A DNA stretch of 64,000 nt from an uncultured Pseudoteredinibacter sp. (GTDB lineage Bacteria > Pseudomonadota > Gammaproteobacteria > Pseudomonadales > Cellvibrionaceae). Shown one piece after another: positions 9,337 to 18,230 of the stretch. A program made the translations under genes and the position numbers. The stretch lies in NCBI RefSeq assembly GCF_947502065.1, contig NZ_CANMYE010000001.1, positions 1,302,001 through 1,366,000 on the forward strand, written 5' to 3'. Under the pieces are notes generated by a model. The model searched no databases. It was not told the DNA's origin and saw only the letters and a program-made list of their open reading frames with translations. Positions within the stretch are counted from its first letter, which is position 1. Each line of letters starts with the position of its first letter.

Positions 9337-10723
9337 ACGTTTTTCCCACGCTTTATATATTCAGTTGCTGCTGCTGTTTTTGAGTATGTTGGGCCTAGTG
9401 TATTTTATCGTGTTGCCGGGTTACTACGCCGTAAGCTTAATATTCGCCTTGCTAACATTTGCCAGCGTCTGGGCAATATTAAACTTGCTAAGTAAGCACA
9501 ATCGCCAGTACAGCCGTTTATTACAAGCGGCAAATCATCTTGATTTTGATAACCGCCTGCCCGAGCCGCCTTTAGATTGCGGTTTTCCAGAGCTTAGCGA
9601 GCAACTTACAAGCCTGCTACAACATTGGCAAGAAAAGCTACAAGGCCAAGCCTTAGAGCTGAAACACGCCCAAGCAATGATCGAGCATATGCCCATTCCG
9701 CTGATTTCTATTCAGGGTGGTGATGGAGTCTATTTTCATAATCAGTCGGCTAGACGTTTTTTTGAGTTGGGTGATTACTGCAAGGCACAGGAGCTATCGC
9801 AGTTTGGGGAAGATTTTTTCTATTCGCTCAGCCAACTTAAACCCGGACAGCAAACTCTTTTAGATTTTTATGATGGCAGCCAATATCGAAAGCTTACTGC
9901 CCAGGCCAGTTTGTATATCAGTAATAAAGGCCAGGAAAAACTCGTGAGCCTGATCGATATTGAATCGGAGCTGGATCGCAATCAGCTGCAGGCATGGCGA
10001 GAAATGGCAGCGGTATTGAGCCATGAGCTACTTAATAGCATTACGCCGGTGGCTTCGCTGGCCGATACCAGTCAGCAGTTACTCGAGGATTCCATTGCTG
10101 TTTTAAAACAATCTAATCAACAGCCAAATGCCGATCAAAAGCAATTGGCTGTCGAATCGATCAATGATGCACTGGAAGCAAGTCAGGTATTAGCCCGTCG
10201 CTCCAAAGGTCTTATTGAATTTGTTAGTAACTATCGTCAGCTGCAAAAAAATGCCGAAGTACGCAGTGATATTTTTGCCCTAAATGATTTGCTCAAGACG
10301 CTGCAAACTTTGTTGAGCGCTGATAGCACCTTCAGGGATATCAATCTATCATTTAGCTGTGAACCAAAGGGACTTCAGCTGCATGCCGACCGGGAACTGA
10401 TTGAGCAGCTAATGATCAACTTACTTAGGAATTCCGCGCAAGCCCTGAACGAGTATAGTATTAGGGGGCTGCGCTCCCAGGCCAGTATTCAAGTGCGTGC
10501 TTATTTAGATAAACGTAATCGCTGCCATATTGAAGTGGAAGATAACGGCCCAGGAATTAAACCAGAACACCAAAAACGTATTTTCCTGCCGTTTTACACC
10601 AGTAAGGCCAACGGTAGTGGTATTGGCTTGGCCATGGCCAGACAGACCATGGTGGCCCACGGTGGTAAAATTAGCGTGCATGATGCACCCGAAGGCGGTG
10701 CCCTATTTCGCCTGAGCTTTTAG
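9326..10723 (+). CDS. Sensor histidine kinase, partner of the sigma-54 regulator
   Basis: Membrane histidine kinase of about 465 residues. There are two N-terminal membrane helices (about residues 10-60), then a PAS-like cytosolic region, the phospho-acceptor H box (MAAVLSHELLNSITP) and a HATPase_c domain with N box (LLRNSAQAL), G1 (VEDNGPGI) and G2 (GSGIGLAMA). The ATG at 9326, preceded by AGGATGG, is preferred over a GTG ten codons earlier; the gene then overlaps the regulator's stop by 11 bases, giving tight coupling. With almost no periplasmic loop it may sense the membrane or the linked transporter rather than a soluble ligand; that is inference. Confidence 0.9.
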   Translation: MIFKRFSHALYIQLLLLFLSMLGLVYFIVLPGYYAVSLIFALLTFASVWAILNLLSKHNRQYSRLLQAANHLDFDNRLPEPPLDCGFPELSEQLTSLLQHWQEKLQGQALELKHAQAMIEHMPIPLISIQGGDGVYFHNQSARRFFELGDYCKAQELSQFGEDFFYSLSQLKPGQQTLLDFYDGSQYRKLTAQASLYISNKGQEKLVSLIDIESELDRNQLQAWREMAAVLSHELLNSITPVASLADTSQQLLEDSIAVLKQSNQQPNADQKQLAVESINDALEASQVLARRSKGLIEFVSNYRQLQKNAEVRSDIFALNDLLKTLQTLLSADSTFRDINLSFSCEPKGLQLHADRELIEQLMINLLRNSAQALNEYSIRGLRSQASIQVRAYLDKRNRCHIEVEDNGPGIKPEHQKRIFLPFYTSKANGSGIGLAMARQTMVAHGGKISVHDAPEGGALFRLSF

Positions 10724-10762
10724 AATGCTGGCAAACACTGTTTAAATAATGGAAACCTATTA

Positions 10763-11398
10763 ATGCAATTAACCGTTGGAACTGATTCTACCTGGTCTTT
10801 AAGGGCTTGGATTTGCGCGCAAATCGCGGGCGTTGAAGTGGATATAAGCGTTATCGACTTAACGAGTACGGAATATAAAGCCAAGATACAACAGCAATCA
10901 AAAGCTGGCCAAGTTCCATTTCTAATCGACAATTCTGTAGAGAAGCAAGGTAAGCAGGCTTTAATTTATGACTCCCTAGCCATTGCTGAGTATTTAAACG
11001 AACGCTCCGAAGGTGCTCTGTTGCCTAGAGATATAAGCGATCGCGCATTGGCCCGAGGTTTATGTGCCGAGCTGCACTCGGGTTTTATGGCATTACGCTC
11101 TAACTGCCCGTTCAGCTTGCAAGCAGTAAGCCCTCTAAGCGAAATAAATTCCGATATTCAAAAAGAACTTGATCGTCTAGTTCAAATTTTTGAGAGCGCC
11201 AAGGGGCCATTTATGTTTGGCTCTGCAACTATGGTCGATGCCTTCTATGCCATATTGGCGTTTCGCTTGGCTCATTATGGGTTAAAACTTGAAGGCAAAG
11301 CTGGAGCCTATCAGCAAAGCTTATTGCAATGGAACCTGCTAAAGGCCGCTACTGAAAAAGCCAAGCAGTGGAATCAGCAAGCTAAGCAAACCAGCTAA
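10763..11398 (+). CDS. Glutathione S-transferase family protein
   Basis: A 211-residue protein with the two-domain glutathione transferase plan: thioredoxin-like N-terminal domain (about 1-85) containing the glutathione-contacting ...GQVPFLID... segment and the DSLAIAEYL stretch (S before the acidic residue), followed by an all-helical C-terminal domain. It likely conjugates or isomerises an electrophile using glutathione in the cytoplasm. Nine bases separate it from the AraC-type regulator, so the two probably share a transcript. A kappa-class-like DsbA protein follows shortly after, suggesting a small detoxification or aromatic-catabolism group. Substrate unknown. Confidence 0.85.
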   Translation: MQLTVGTDSTWSLRAWICAQIAGVEVDISVIDLTSTEYKAKIQQQSKAGQVPFLIDNSVEKQGKQALIYDSLAIAEYLNERSEGALLPRDISDRALARGLCAELHSGFMALRSNCPFSLQAVSPLSEINSDIQKELDRLVQIFESAKGPFMFGSATMVDAFYAILAFRLAHYGLKLEGKAGAYQQSLLQWNLLKAATEKAKQWNQQAKQTS

Positions 11399-11407
11399 GG
11401 AATAACT

Positions 11408-12454
11408 GTGAGCCACCGCCGCTTTACCTCAAAAGATGCCGCTTTAACCATTAACTATATTGGTTTTGTGTATCGTAGTTTGGTGGCCGAGGGCTACTCG
11501 GGCGATGCTTTGCTGCATGGCACCGGCTTATCAGGTGGTGATTTATTAAACCCAGATTTTCGTTGTACCTTTGAGCAGCATAAGGCGTTTGTATTGAATG
11601 CCATTGCTCTGACTGGTGATCCTCATCTTGGGCCTCGTATGGCGGCGCGTTTTAATCCACTTAATATCGGTTTACCTGCTTCGGCCGCGTTCAGCAGCGA
11701 TGTATTTGCCACCGCCCTGGATGTTTTGCGACAGTTTGTCTCATTGAATTTCTCGATACTGTCTTTTGATTATGTACAAGAAGGCGAAGAGCTAATCATT
11801 CGCTGGCAGCCGGCGGTGGATGTCAGTGATATTGAGTACTTTGTGGTGGGCAGCAGCATTGTAGTCACCGAGAATTTTTGGAAGCTGCTCCTCGCTGAGG
11901 ATCAAATCACCTTGTTTGCCGAGCTCGCTCTACCGGAACCAGAAGGCTGGGCAGAGTTCGCCCCAGAGCTAAACTTCCCGATTCGCTTTAATGCGCCTTT
12001 TAGTCGCGTTGTAATGCCAGCTCATTACCTAGATAAACCATTAAGCGGCACAGATCCAGTGTTGCATCAAAACATGCTCAGGCTCTGTGAGCGCCAGCGC
12101 GCTGAGACCTTTTTTGAAGAAGGCTTGGATGCCAAGCTACGCAAGCTGATTGCGCAAAGGCATTATCAAAGCTTGCCCATTGAGCAAGCCGCAGCTTATT
12201 TAGGGCTGTCAGAAAGAAGCCTACGTCGGCAGCTTTCTGATGCTGGTAGCAGCTATAAAAAGGTCCTGGATGAAGAGCGCCAATCACGTGCCAAGGAATT
12301 GCTAGCGGTTTCAGGCTTACCTATTAGCACCATTGCTTATGATCTGGGCTTCAGTGATCCATCCAATTTTAGCCGTAGCTTTAAGCGCTGGCTCGGGCTC
12401 TCACCGGCGGATTATCGAGAGCAACTTATTCAGGGCGTCAAAACTGACCAGTAA
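11408..12454 (+). CDS. AraC-family transcriptional regulator (OruR/ArgR-like)
   Basis: The 348-residue protein has an N-terminal ligand-binding domain of the arabinose-binding AraC subgroup (about residues 15-210) and a C-terminal double helix-turn-helix (about 245-340). The second helix set IAYDLGFSDPSNFSRSFKRWLGLSPADYR is a textbook AraC signature. The GTG start at 11408 follows AAGGAA. It lies directly downstream of a glutathione transferase and upstream of a DsbA-like isomerase, and may regulate either. Ligand unknown. Confidence 0.9.
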   Translation: MSHRRFTSKDAALTINYIGFVYRSLVAEGYSGDALLHGTGLSGGDLLNPDFRCTFEQHKAFVLNAIALTGDPHLGPRMAARFNPLNIGLPASAAFSSDVFATALDVLRQFVSLNFSILSFDYVQEGEELIIRWQPAVDVSDIEYFVVGSSIVVTENFWKLLLAEDQITLFAELALPEPEGWAEFAPELNFPIRFNAPFSRVVMPAHYLDKPLSGTDPVLHQNMLRLCERQRAETFFEEGLDAKLRKLIAQRHYQSLPIEQAAAYLGLSERSLRRQLSDAGSSYKKVLDEERQSRAKELLAVSGLPISTIAYDLGFSDPSNFSRSFKRWLGLSPADYREQLIQGVKTDQ

Positions 12455-12546
12455 CTGGCCGCCAATGACCGCCTGCCACTACTACTAAAAAGCCGTATAT
12501 TCGTTAAGATACTCCTTAAAAGAACAGTAATAATAAGGAGTCCACA

Positions 12547-13206
12547 GTGGCCGATGAGCTGAAAACAGTCGATGTATTCTTTTCCTTCCGCAGCCCCTAT
12601 TCCTATCTCGTTACCCCAGATTTGCTCAAGTTACGGGCAGATTACAATGTGGAGGTGAAGCTTCGCCCCGTATTACCCATTGCCCTGCGTGCCAAAGGCG
12701 CCCTATTCGATGATCCTCAGGCCCAGTTAAAAGTGGGCTATATCCTGACCGATGCTTTTCGTCGTGCAGAATTTCTAGGCATGAAAATGGCCTGGCCATC
12801 ACCAGATCCAATCGTACAAGATCTCACCACCTTCGAGGTAGCTGAAGATCAACCCTATATTTACCGCTTAAGTGCATTGGGAATCGCGGCTGAAAAGCTC
12901 GGCAAAGGTATCGATTTCGCCCACGCCGCCTCCCATCTTATTTTTGGCGGCACTGAAAATTGGGATCAAGGTGATCATCTTAAAAATGCACTGGCCGACG
13001 CAGGTATAGACTTAGATGCATTAGAGGCAAATCTAAACATCGAAGATTGCCTTAAGGAAGTAGAAGCCAATCAGGCCATGTTAGAGAAAGCCGGACACTG
13101 GGGTGTGCCCACCATGGCATTTAACGGCGAGCCTTTCTTTGGCCAAGATCGTATTGATACTTTGCGCTGGAGACTGGATCAAAAAGGATTAAAGAAAGCC
13201 GACTAA
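12547..13206 (+). CDS. DsbA-family / 2-hydroxychromene-2-carboxylate isomerase-like protein
   Basis: This 219-residue cytoplasmic protein begins VDVFFSFRSPYSYLV, the signature of kappa-class glutathione transferases and NahD-type 2-hydroxychromene-2-carboxylate isomerases, with Ser in place of the redox cysteine pair. It continues with the helical insertion and ends in a WGVPTMAFNGEPFFGQDR strand with the cis-proline. These proteins use glutathione to isomerise aromatic-degradation intermediates. The GTG start at 12547 is chosen because AAGGAG precedes it. Its own promoter probably lies in the 90 bases after the AraC gene. True substrate cannot be told from sequence. Confidence 0.82.
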   Translation: MADELKTVDVFFSFRSPYSYLVTPDLLKLRADYNVEVKLRPVLPIALRAKGALFDDPQAQLKVGYILTDAFRRAEFLGMKMAWPSPDPIVQDLTTFEVAEDQPYIYRLSALGIAAEKLGKGIDFAHAASHLIFGGTENWDQGDHLKNALADAGIDLDALEANLNIEDCLKEVEANQAMLEKAGHWGVPTMAFNGEPFFGQDRIDTLRWRLDQKGLKKAD

Positions 13207-13303
13207 ATAAGAACGCCTTATTCCGAAAGGCAAAGATTGCTAAATACAAGAATAAATAAAACGTGGCAGTGCGCTGCCCATAGGGGAATCATAGGAGCAA
13301 GCG

Positions 13304-14098
13304 ATGGATCTTCAAATACAAGGTAAAAAAGCCTTAATGGCCGGTGGCAGCGCGGGTATGGGGCGTGCGACCGCCGAGCGTTTGGCCGAGGCAGGTGCCG
13401 AGCTGTATATCAGTGCCCGCCGTGAGGCTCGCTTAAAGCAAGCAGCTGAAGAAATCTCTGATAAATACAATGTATCCGTTACTCCCGTTGTGGCGGATTC
13501 TTCTACTGATAGCGGCCGTGAAGCATTGTTTGCCGCCTGCCCTGATCCAGATATTTTAGGCATTACCATTAAGCCTCCGGCCCCAAATGGTGATTTTTTA
13601 AAGGTAACACCAGAGATGTGGCGCGAGTCTATTGAGACCACTTTGCTAGGGCCAATAGAAATTATGCGAAACTATATACCGGTAATGAAGGATAAAGGCT
13701 GGGGGCGCATCGTAAACATCGCCACTTTTTCCGCAAAGAACCCCATGATCTGGCGATTAATGTCTGGCCCCGCACGCTCGGCCTTGATTAATTACACGGC
13801 CAGTGTTTCGCGAGAAATAGCGCCTTACGGGGTAAATATAAATAATCTTTTGCCCGGAATGTTTCAAACTGAGGGCATGAGCGAGAGCTTAGAGCCCTAT
13901 GCCGATGCCTTCGGTTTAGAGCCGAATGAAGATGTGGTGTTCACCCACTTTTTAGAGAACAATAAAATTCCCGCAGGCTTTTTGGCTGAAGCCGATGACC
14001 TAGCACCAATGGCCGCCTTACTGTGCAGCCCATTATCACGTTTTATTGTTGGGCAGAATATTGTAATTGATGGCGGACAACATCATTCCTTGTTTTAA
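13304..14098 (+). CDS. SDR-family protein lacking the catalytic Tyr-x3-Lys
   Basis: A 264-residue short-chain dehydrogenase/reductase fold. The glycine-rich nucleotide motif GGSAGMG (residues 14-20) and the Ser strand RIVNIATFSAK are present, and the C-terminus ends in the usual FIVGQNIVIDGG. The active-site Tyr-x-x-x-Lys is absent: the aligned segment reads MSGPARSAL (153-161), giving Ser and Arg at those places, and the usual NNAG motif is replaced by ITIKPPAP. Some divergent SDR groups share this; they may bind NAD(P) with altered or no reductase chemistry. The gene is alone, followed by a strong terminator. Confidence 0.85.
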   Translation: MDLQIQGKKALMAGGSAGMGRATAERLAEAGAELYISARREARLKQAAEEISDKYNVSVTPVVADSSTDSGREALFAACPDPDILGITIKPPAPNGDFLKVTPEMWRESIETTLLGPIEIMRNYIPVMKDKGWGRIVNIATFSAKNPMIWRLMSGPARSALINYTASVSREIAPYGVNINNLLPGMFQTEGMSESLEPYADAFGLEPNEDVVFTHFLENNKIPAGFLAEADDLAPMAALLCSPLSRFIVGQNIVIDGGQHHSLF

Positions 14099-14113
14099 AG
14101 CGGATATTTCTGA

Positions 14114-14142
14114 GCTGTTATTCAGCCGTGCTGAATAACAGC
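14114..14142 (+). terminator. Rho-independent terminator after SDR gene
   Basis: GCTGTTATTCAG (14114-14125) pairs perfectly with CTGAATAACAGC (14131-14142) across loop CCGTG, followed by TTTGCT. It starts 16 bases after the SDR stop codon. Confidence 0.8.
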
Positions 14143-14342
14143 TTTGCTCACTTCCAAGCACTTTAAATCCCATATTACTTCTCTCGTCTCTCCTTTCCCG
14201 TCTCACATCTCACCTCAGGTGTCACCTTGTTCATTAGTGTATTTAAGTGGCTCATTCTAAGGTCGCATATTCAAACGATTTATCAGCGTGCTAGCCTGCA
14301 ATCGCAATGCCTTACGACAATAATGCAATGAGGACATTCGAT

Positions 14343-15446
14343 ATGCGTTCTAGCAAGTTATTTTTATGCCTATCCAGTTTTGCTGTTTCTTTTTTAACTG
14401 TTTTTCAGTCTCAAGATGCTATGTCATTAAGTTGCGGTAGCTATAGCTTTCCAGCCTGCTCTGCCGCTGAAGATCAATTTGATGGTGGTTTTACACCACC
14501 TAACGGTTATGGAGGTTTCGGTGGCGGGCAATGTAGTGCTAGTAAAACACCAGTGATTTTTATTCATGGCAATGGTGATCATGCTATCAATTGGGATGCG
14601 CCACCTACACAAACTGCTCAAGGCTATAGCTTACCAAACCGAAGTGTCTATGATGAATTTAAAGCTCAGGGATATAACGATTGTGAGTTATTTGGTATCA
14701 CTTACTTAAGCGCTCAAGAGCGTTCTTTACCTGGTTCAAATTATCATGAGCAAGACAAGCAAGAAATACTTGCCGATTTCATTGATAGCGTAAAGGCCTA
14801 CACGGGCAAGAGCAAAGTCGATATTGTTGCTCACTCGCTGGGTGTCAGTATGGCGCTATCTTCACTTAAGCGATACGGACAATGGGGTAGCGTTAGGCGC
14901 TTTATTAATATCGCCGGCGCCGTAAGAGGTTTGCAGTCCTGTCGTTATGTAGGCTATGCCAACCCCCTATTTCCAACCTGCGCAGGACAAAACGTATTTG
15001 ATAGCTACACCTTTGGCTTGCACCCATCAACTGGCGCTTTTTATGTAAGCTGGGGACGTAACGATTGGACAGGCAGCAGCAGTAACAAAAGTATGCGCCG
15101 ATCACCGCAATACAATAGCGCGGTAAAGTTTTATACCCTGCATGCAGGTTTTCGAGATCAAGTACACTGCAGCACCTTGATTGGGTTTAGTTCCTGCGAC
15201 AGCGGTGCTTTGTTTAATAGTCGCTCTAATGTTCCGGCACAGCTAAATGTAGGCGCCGGATCGATCGCTAACACGATAGATTTAGACTTCGATGATTTTA
15301 GTCCATTGAATCTATTGGGTGGTGATGCTGACGGTGTTGGTCATTTTGGTGCAAAGATTAATACCGGTGCGATTTTGTATAAAATGCTAAGCAGTAATTG
15401 TAGTGGTGCTGCATGTGCAGGCCAATATAGTGGGCCGGTGCAGTAG
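14343..15446 (+). CDS. Secreted lipase-like alpha/beta hydrolase
   Basis: The product is about 367 residues from ATG 14343, chosen over an ATG 12 codons earlier because GAGGAC lies eight bases before it and the signal peptide then starts at residue 1 (RSSK followed by a hydrophobic core). The mature protein shows the lipase fold: oxyanion strand PVIFIHGNGDH (70-80), nucleophile elbow VAHSLG (Ser 165), Asp and His later, and numerous cysteines that could form disulfides. It should be exported and act outside the inner membrane as a carboxylesterase or lipase. It resembles LipB-type extracellular triacylglycerol lipases. No foldase gene is next to it. Confidence 0.82.
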   Translation: MRSSKLFLCLSSFAVSFLTVFQSQDAMSLSCGSYSFPACSAAEDQFDGGFTPPNGYGGFGGGQCSASKTPVIFIHGNGDHAINWDAPPTQTAQGYSLPNRSVYDEFKAQGYNDCELFGITYLSAQERSLPGSNYHEQDKQEILADFIDSVKAYTGKSKVDIVAHSLGVSMALSSLKRYGQWGSVRRFINIAGAVRGLQSCRYVGYANPLFPTCAGQNVFDSYTFGLHPSTGAFYVSWGRNDWTGSSSNKSMRRSPQYNSAVKFYTLHAGFRDQVHCSTLIGFSSCDSGALFNSRSNVPAQLNVGAGSIANTIDLDFDDFSPLNLLGGDADGVGHFGAKINTGAILYKMLSSNCSGAACAGQYSGPVQ

Positions 15447-15533
15447 ATTGGATTGCAACGACTTCGGTAGATTTATTACTGTATTCTACTGAAAGCTCTT
15501 GTAACGCTTATCCTTTAATCTTTGACTATAGAA

Positions 15534-15562
15534 ATTGCCAGCGTAACAATTGCGCTGGCAAT
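15534..15562. terminator. Shared hairpin between convergent genes
   Basis: ATTGCCAGCG (15534-15543) pairs with CGCTGGCAAT (15553-15562) around a nine-base loop. It lies between the plus-strand lipase gene and the minus-strand LOG gene, so it may end both transcripts, although its U-tracts are weak. Confidence 0.55.
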
Positions 15563-15605
15563 GCTAACAGGTTCACCACCTAGCTGAGCAGTAAAAAAAC
15601 ACTAG

Positions 15606-16172
15606 TTATAGTATCTTATCGATAATTCTAGGCTTATAGTTTTGCATTAGCTGCAATAATGTCTTAGGTTGCTCTTCCACCAGTAACAATTCTTGGTGCT
15701 GGGGTTTTACAAAGCCTTCTTCTGCCGTGTGCTGTAAAAACTCGACTAGCTTCTGATAATAAGCATTGATATTTAATGCTCCACATGGCTTTTGATGAAA
15801 GCCAAGCTGCGCCCAAGTGAGCATTTCAAAAAGTTCTTCGAGGGTGCCTAATCCCCCTGGCAAAGCGATGAATCCGTCAGCGAGCTCTGCCATCATTGAT
15901 TTTCTTTCGTGCATAGATTCAACAATAATAAGTTCGCTTAAGCCTTTATGGGCTATTTCCTTGTCGGCTAATGATTTAGGCATTACGCCAATAACTTCGC
16001 CACCTGCGGCCAACACAGCATCAGCGATTTCTCCCATTATCCCTATACTGGCACCACCATAAACCAGAGCAATGTCTTGCTCGGCCAATAGCTTTGCTAG
16101 CTCTTTAGCGCCCTCGGCATACTCAGGGGCATTACCTGGGCTTGAGCCGCAGTAAACACATATTCTTTTCAT
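15606..16172 (-). CDS. LOG family nucleotide 5'-monophosphate phosphoribohydrolase
   Basis: The 188-residue protein is a LOG/YvdD-type Rossmann protein (TIGR00730 group). It begins ICVYCGSSPGN, has VYGGASIGIMG and the diagnostic catalytic motif PGGLGTLEE around residue 105. Members cleave ribose 5-phosphate from cytokinin riboside monophosphates or AMP. In bacteria the physiological role is often nucleotide salvage. It is full length and stands alone, convergent with the lipase gene. Confidence 0.9.
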   Translation of the reverse strand: MKRICVYCGSSPGNAPEYAEGAKELAKLLAEQDIALVYGGASIGIMGEIADAVLAAGGEVIGVMPKSLADKEIAHKGLSELIIVESMHERKSMMAELADGFIALPGGLGTLEELFEMLTWAQLGFHQKPCGALNINAYYQKLVEFLQHTAEEGFVKPQHQELLLVEEQPKTLLQLMQNYKPRIIDKIL

Positions 16173-16486
16173 ATCGGTGCTTCTCGTTTATGGGTTCATT
16201 ATATCGGCGCGACACATTATCGCTCTCTTTTATCGACAATCTAAATGCCTAAAAGCACGCATTATACCCCTGAAAAGACTGCTTCTAGGGTTGGCACCAG
16301 TCAGAAAGGTCTCATTTCCAAGCCAAAACTGACAGCTTACCTTGTAACTATTGTTATGAGACCTGAAGTTTGCTCAAATGCTTATTGGGCTGTAACGCGT
16401 TCATGAATGATGGTTTTATCAAGGACACGGCCCTGCAAATAAAGACACTGAATAACACCGCTAATAAGCAAAAAAAGGAGTGATCA
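16173..16486. other. Intergenic region with one long inverted repeat
   Basis: No gene is seen in these 314 bases. AGGTCTCAT (near 16307-16315) and ATGAGACCT (near 16356-16364) form a nine-base inverted repeat separated by about 40 bases. The promoter for the SnoaL/SDR operon must lie here; its ribosome binding site AAAAGGAG is just before 16487. Confidence 0.35.
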
Positions 16487-16900
16487 ATGTCGTATCTAGA
16501 CACCGTAAAAGCACTTATCGAAGACTGGAAGCGTAAAGATCTCGACGCCGTGGCAAATTACGTTACCGACGATCTCGTCTATTTCTACGCTGCGGGCCAA
16601 GCCCCAATAAACGGCAAAAAAGCTTTTCGTGCTTTTCTTGAAACCATCAAAGAACATCAACAGCAGCCGGCTTGGCGTATTAAACGGAGCGCCGAATCGG
16701 TGAATACCTTATTTGTCGAAGGCGTTGACGACTATGTAAACCCTGCTGGGCATCATATACAAACTCCTTATGTAGGAATTTACGAATTTAGAGATGGCAA
16801 AATTTCTGCGTGGCGTGATTACTTTGATTTTGAGCTACTCAAAAAGATGGAAACCGGTGAAGCGCCAAACGAACACTATCAAGCACTAGCTAAGGCTTGA
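16487..16900 (+). CDS. SnoaL-like / NTF2-fold protein
   Basis: A 137-residue single-domain protein with the NTF2-like cone fold pattern: N-terminal helix VKALIEDWKRKDLDAVANYVTDD, then a strand-rich second half ending GIYEFRDGKISAWRDYFDFELL. That ending, with its W-R-D-Y-F-D, is typical of limonene-1,2-epoxide-hydrolase-like and SnoaL-like proteins. Members act as hydrolases, isomerases or cyclases on small hydrophobic ligands. It leads a three-gene run with a second SnoaL-like protein and an SDR, suggesting a short oxidoreduction pathway on an unidentified substrate. AAAAAGGAG precedes the start. Confidence 0.78.
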   Translation: MSYLDTVKALIEDWKRKDLDAVANYVTDDLVYFYAAGQAPINGKKAFRAFLETIKEHQQQPAWRIKRSAESVNTLFVEGVDDYVNPAGHHIQTPYVGIYEFRDGKISAWRDYFDFELLKKMETGEAPNEHYQALAKA

Positions 16901-16935
16901 GGTCTGCTCTACTCAATGAATGTAAAGGATAAACC

Positions 16936-17316
16936 ATGACAACCTTGGAATTAGCAAAGATATTTATTAATGCAGTACAAGCGGGTGACGAAGCAACCAT
17001 GCGTAGCTGCATGCATAAAGACGCTGGCATATGGCATGATTACGATAATGTTACTCAAACGGTTGATGAGAATATTGCGTTGATGCATCAGATGATCAAG
17101 TTCGCCAAAGACAGGCAGTATACAGTACGCCGCTTGGAAGAATTGTCCGATGGCTACCTGCAGCGCCATACCCTAACGGTAACGGGCCTGAGTGGAAAAG
17201 TGTATACCGCCGAGGCGATGTGCATTATTACCGTAAAAGACGGCAAGATCTCACACATTGAGGAGTTTATAAACCCAGCTACGTTAGCTGGATTGTTTTC
17301 GGAGGCCAGCTCATGA
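16936..17316 (+). CDS. Second SnoaL-like / NTF2-fold protein
   Basis: At 126 residues this is another NTF2-fold protein. It opens ELAKIFINAVQAGDEATMRSCMHKDAGIWHD and ends with strands MCIITVKDGKISHIEEFINP, the usual strand-turn of SnoaL/ketosteroid-isomerase-like proteins. It is distinct from its upstream neighbour rather than a recent duplicate. Its stop overlaps the ATG of the following SDR gene (ATGA), so the two are co-translated. Confidence 0.78.
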   Translation: MTTLELAKIFINAVQAGDEATMRSCMHKDAGIWHDYDNVTQTVDENIALMHQMIKFAKDRQYTVRRLEELSDGYLQRHTLTVTGLSGKVYTAEAMCIITVKDGKISHIEEFINPATLAGLFSEASS

Positions 17317-18056
17317 ATATCAAAGGCTGTGTCGCCATTGTCAGTGGAGGTAACCGAGGAATTGGTGAAGCCTTCGTGCTAGAACTTCTGGAAGCCGGTG
17401 CTAAGCATGTTTATGTAGGATCACGCGATCCGCAAAATGCCAAAGCTCTACAAGAAAAAGAACCTGAGCGTATCAGTGTACTCAGCTTGGATGTGGCTGA
17501 TGAAAAACAGATAAAAGCCGCCGCCGAGCAATGTAGTGATGTTAACCTAGTGGTTAACAATGCCGGGGTATTCAACAAATTATCTCTTATGAACGCGCCT
17601 GATCTCTCAGCAATGCGCAATGAGATGGAAGTGAATTATCTCGGGCCGGTAGCAATGGCCAGAGCCTTTGCGCCTATCATTGAGCAAAATGGCGGTGGTT
17701 GCATTCTCAATGTGCTTTCGGCTGGCGGCATAGTTTCAGTTCCAGAGATGGGCGGTTATAGCCCTTCGAAGTTTGCAGCCAGAGCGGCCTCTAATTGTTT
17801 GCGAGCCGAGCTTGCTCCAAGGGGCATTCATGTATCTTCTTTGATAGTAGGCTCGGTAAAAACTCGCATGGCCGAACATGTAAAAGGTGTCGCTCAAGTG
17901 GAGCCTGCTGTAATTGCAAAGGCGGGAATTCTAGCGGCAAAAGCCGAAATTGATGAGCATGATACCGATCTCCATGCGATAGGAGTGCGTGCAGCTTTAG
18001 CGCGCGATCCCGCTGGTTTGGCGAAAGCTCTAGCGGCTGGGGTGGGTGCAGCCTAG
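17313..18056 (+). CDS. Short-chain dehydrogenase/reductase
   Basis: This 247-residue SDR has every catalytic element: GGNRGIG (residues 12-18), LVVNNAG, the catalytic Ser in LNVLSAGG, and Y-S-P-S-K in GGYSPSKFAARA. It should reduce a ketone or oxidise an alcohol with NAD(P)(H) in the cytoplasm. It is coupled to the SnoaL-like gene upstream by a four-base overlap and ends just before a strong terminator, closing a three-gene operon. Confidence 0.88.
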   Translation: MNIKGCVAIVSGGNRGIGEAFVLELLEAGAKHVYVGSRDPQNAKALQEKEPERISVLSLDVADEKQIKAAAEQCSDVNLVVNNAGVFNKLSLMNAPDLSAMRNEMEVNYLGPVAMARAFAPIIEQNGGGCILNVLSAGGIVSVPEMGGYSPSKFAARAASNCLRAELAPRGIHVSSLIVGSVKTRMAEHVKGVAQVEPAVIAKAGILAAKAEIDEHDTDLHAIGVRAALARDPAGLAKALAAGVGAA

Positions 18057-18105
18057 CGAAGAAAGCTACCCTTTACTCCCAACCCTTTGCTTAAACCTTT
18101 TCAAT

Positions 18106-18142
18106 AAATGCCCGCTTATGTAAAAAACCAAAGCGGGCATTT
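18106..18142 (+). terminator. Rho-independent terminator after SDR operon
   Basis: AAATGCCCGCTT (18106-18117) pairs with AAGCGGGCATTT (18131-18142), followed by TTG. It lies 50 bases after the SDR stop and ends the SnoaL-SnoaL-SDR operon. Confidence 0.85.
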
Positions 18143-18230
18143 TTGTACGGGATCAACTTAGCAAATAATTTACGCAAAACCCGACTGAATACTAAGCAAC
18201 TGATCTAAAATTCAATCAAGAGCTTGCATA

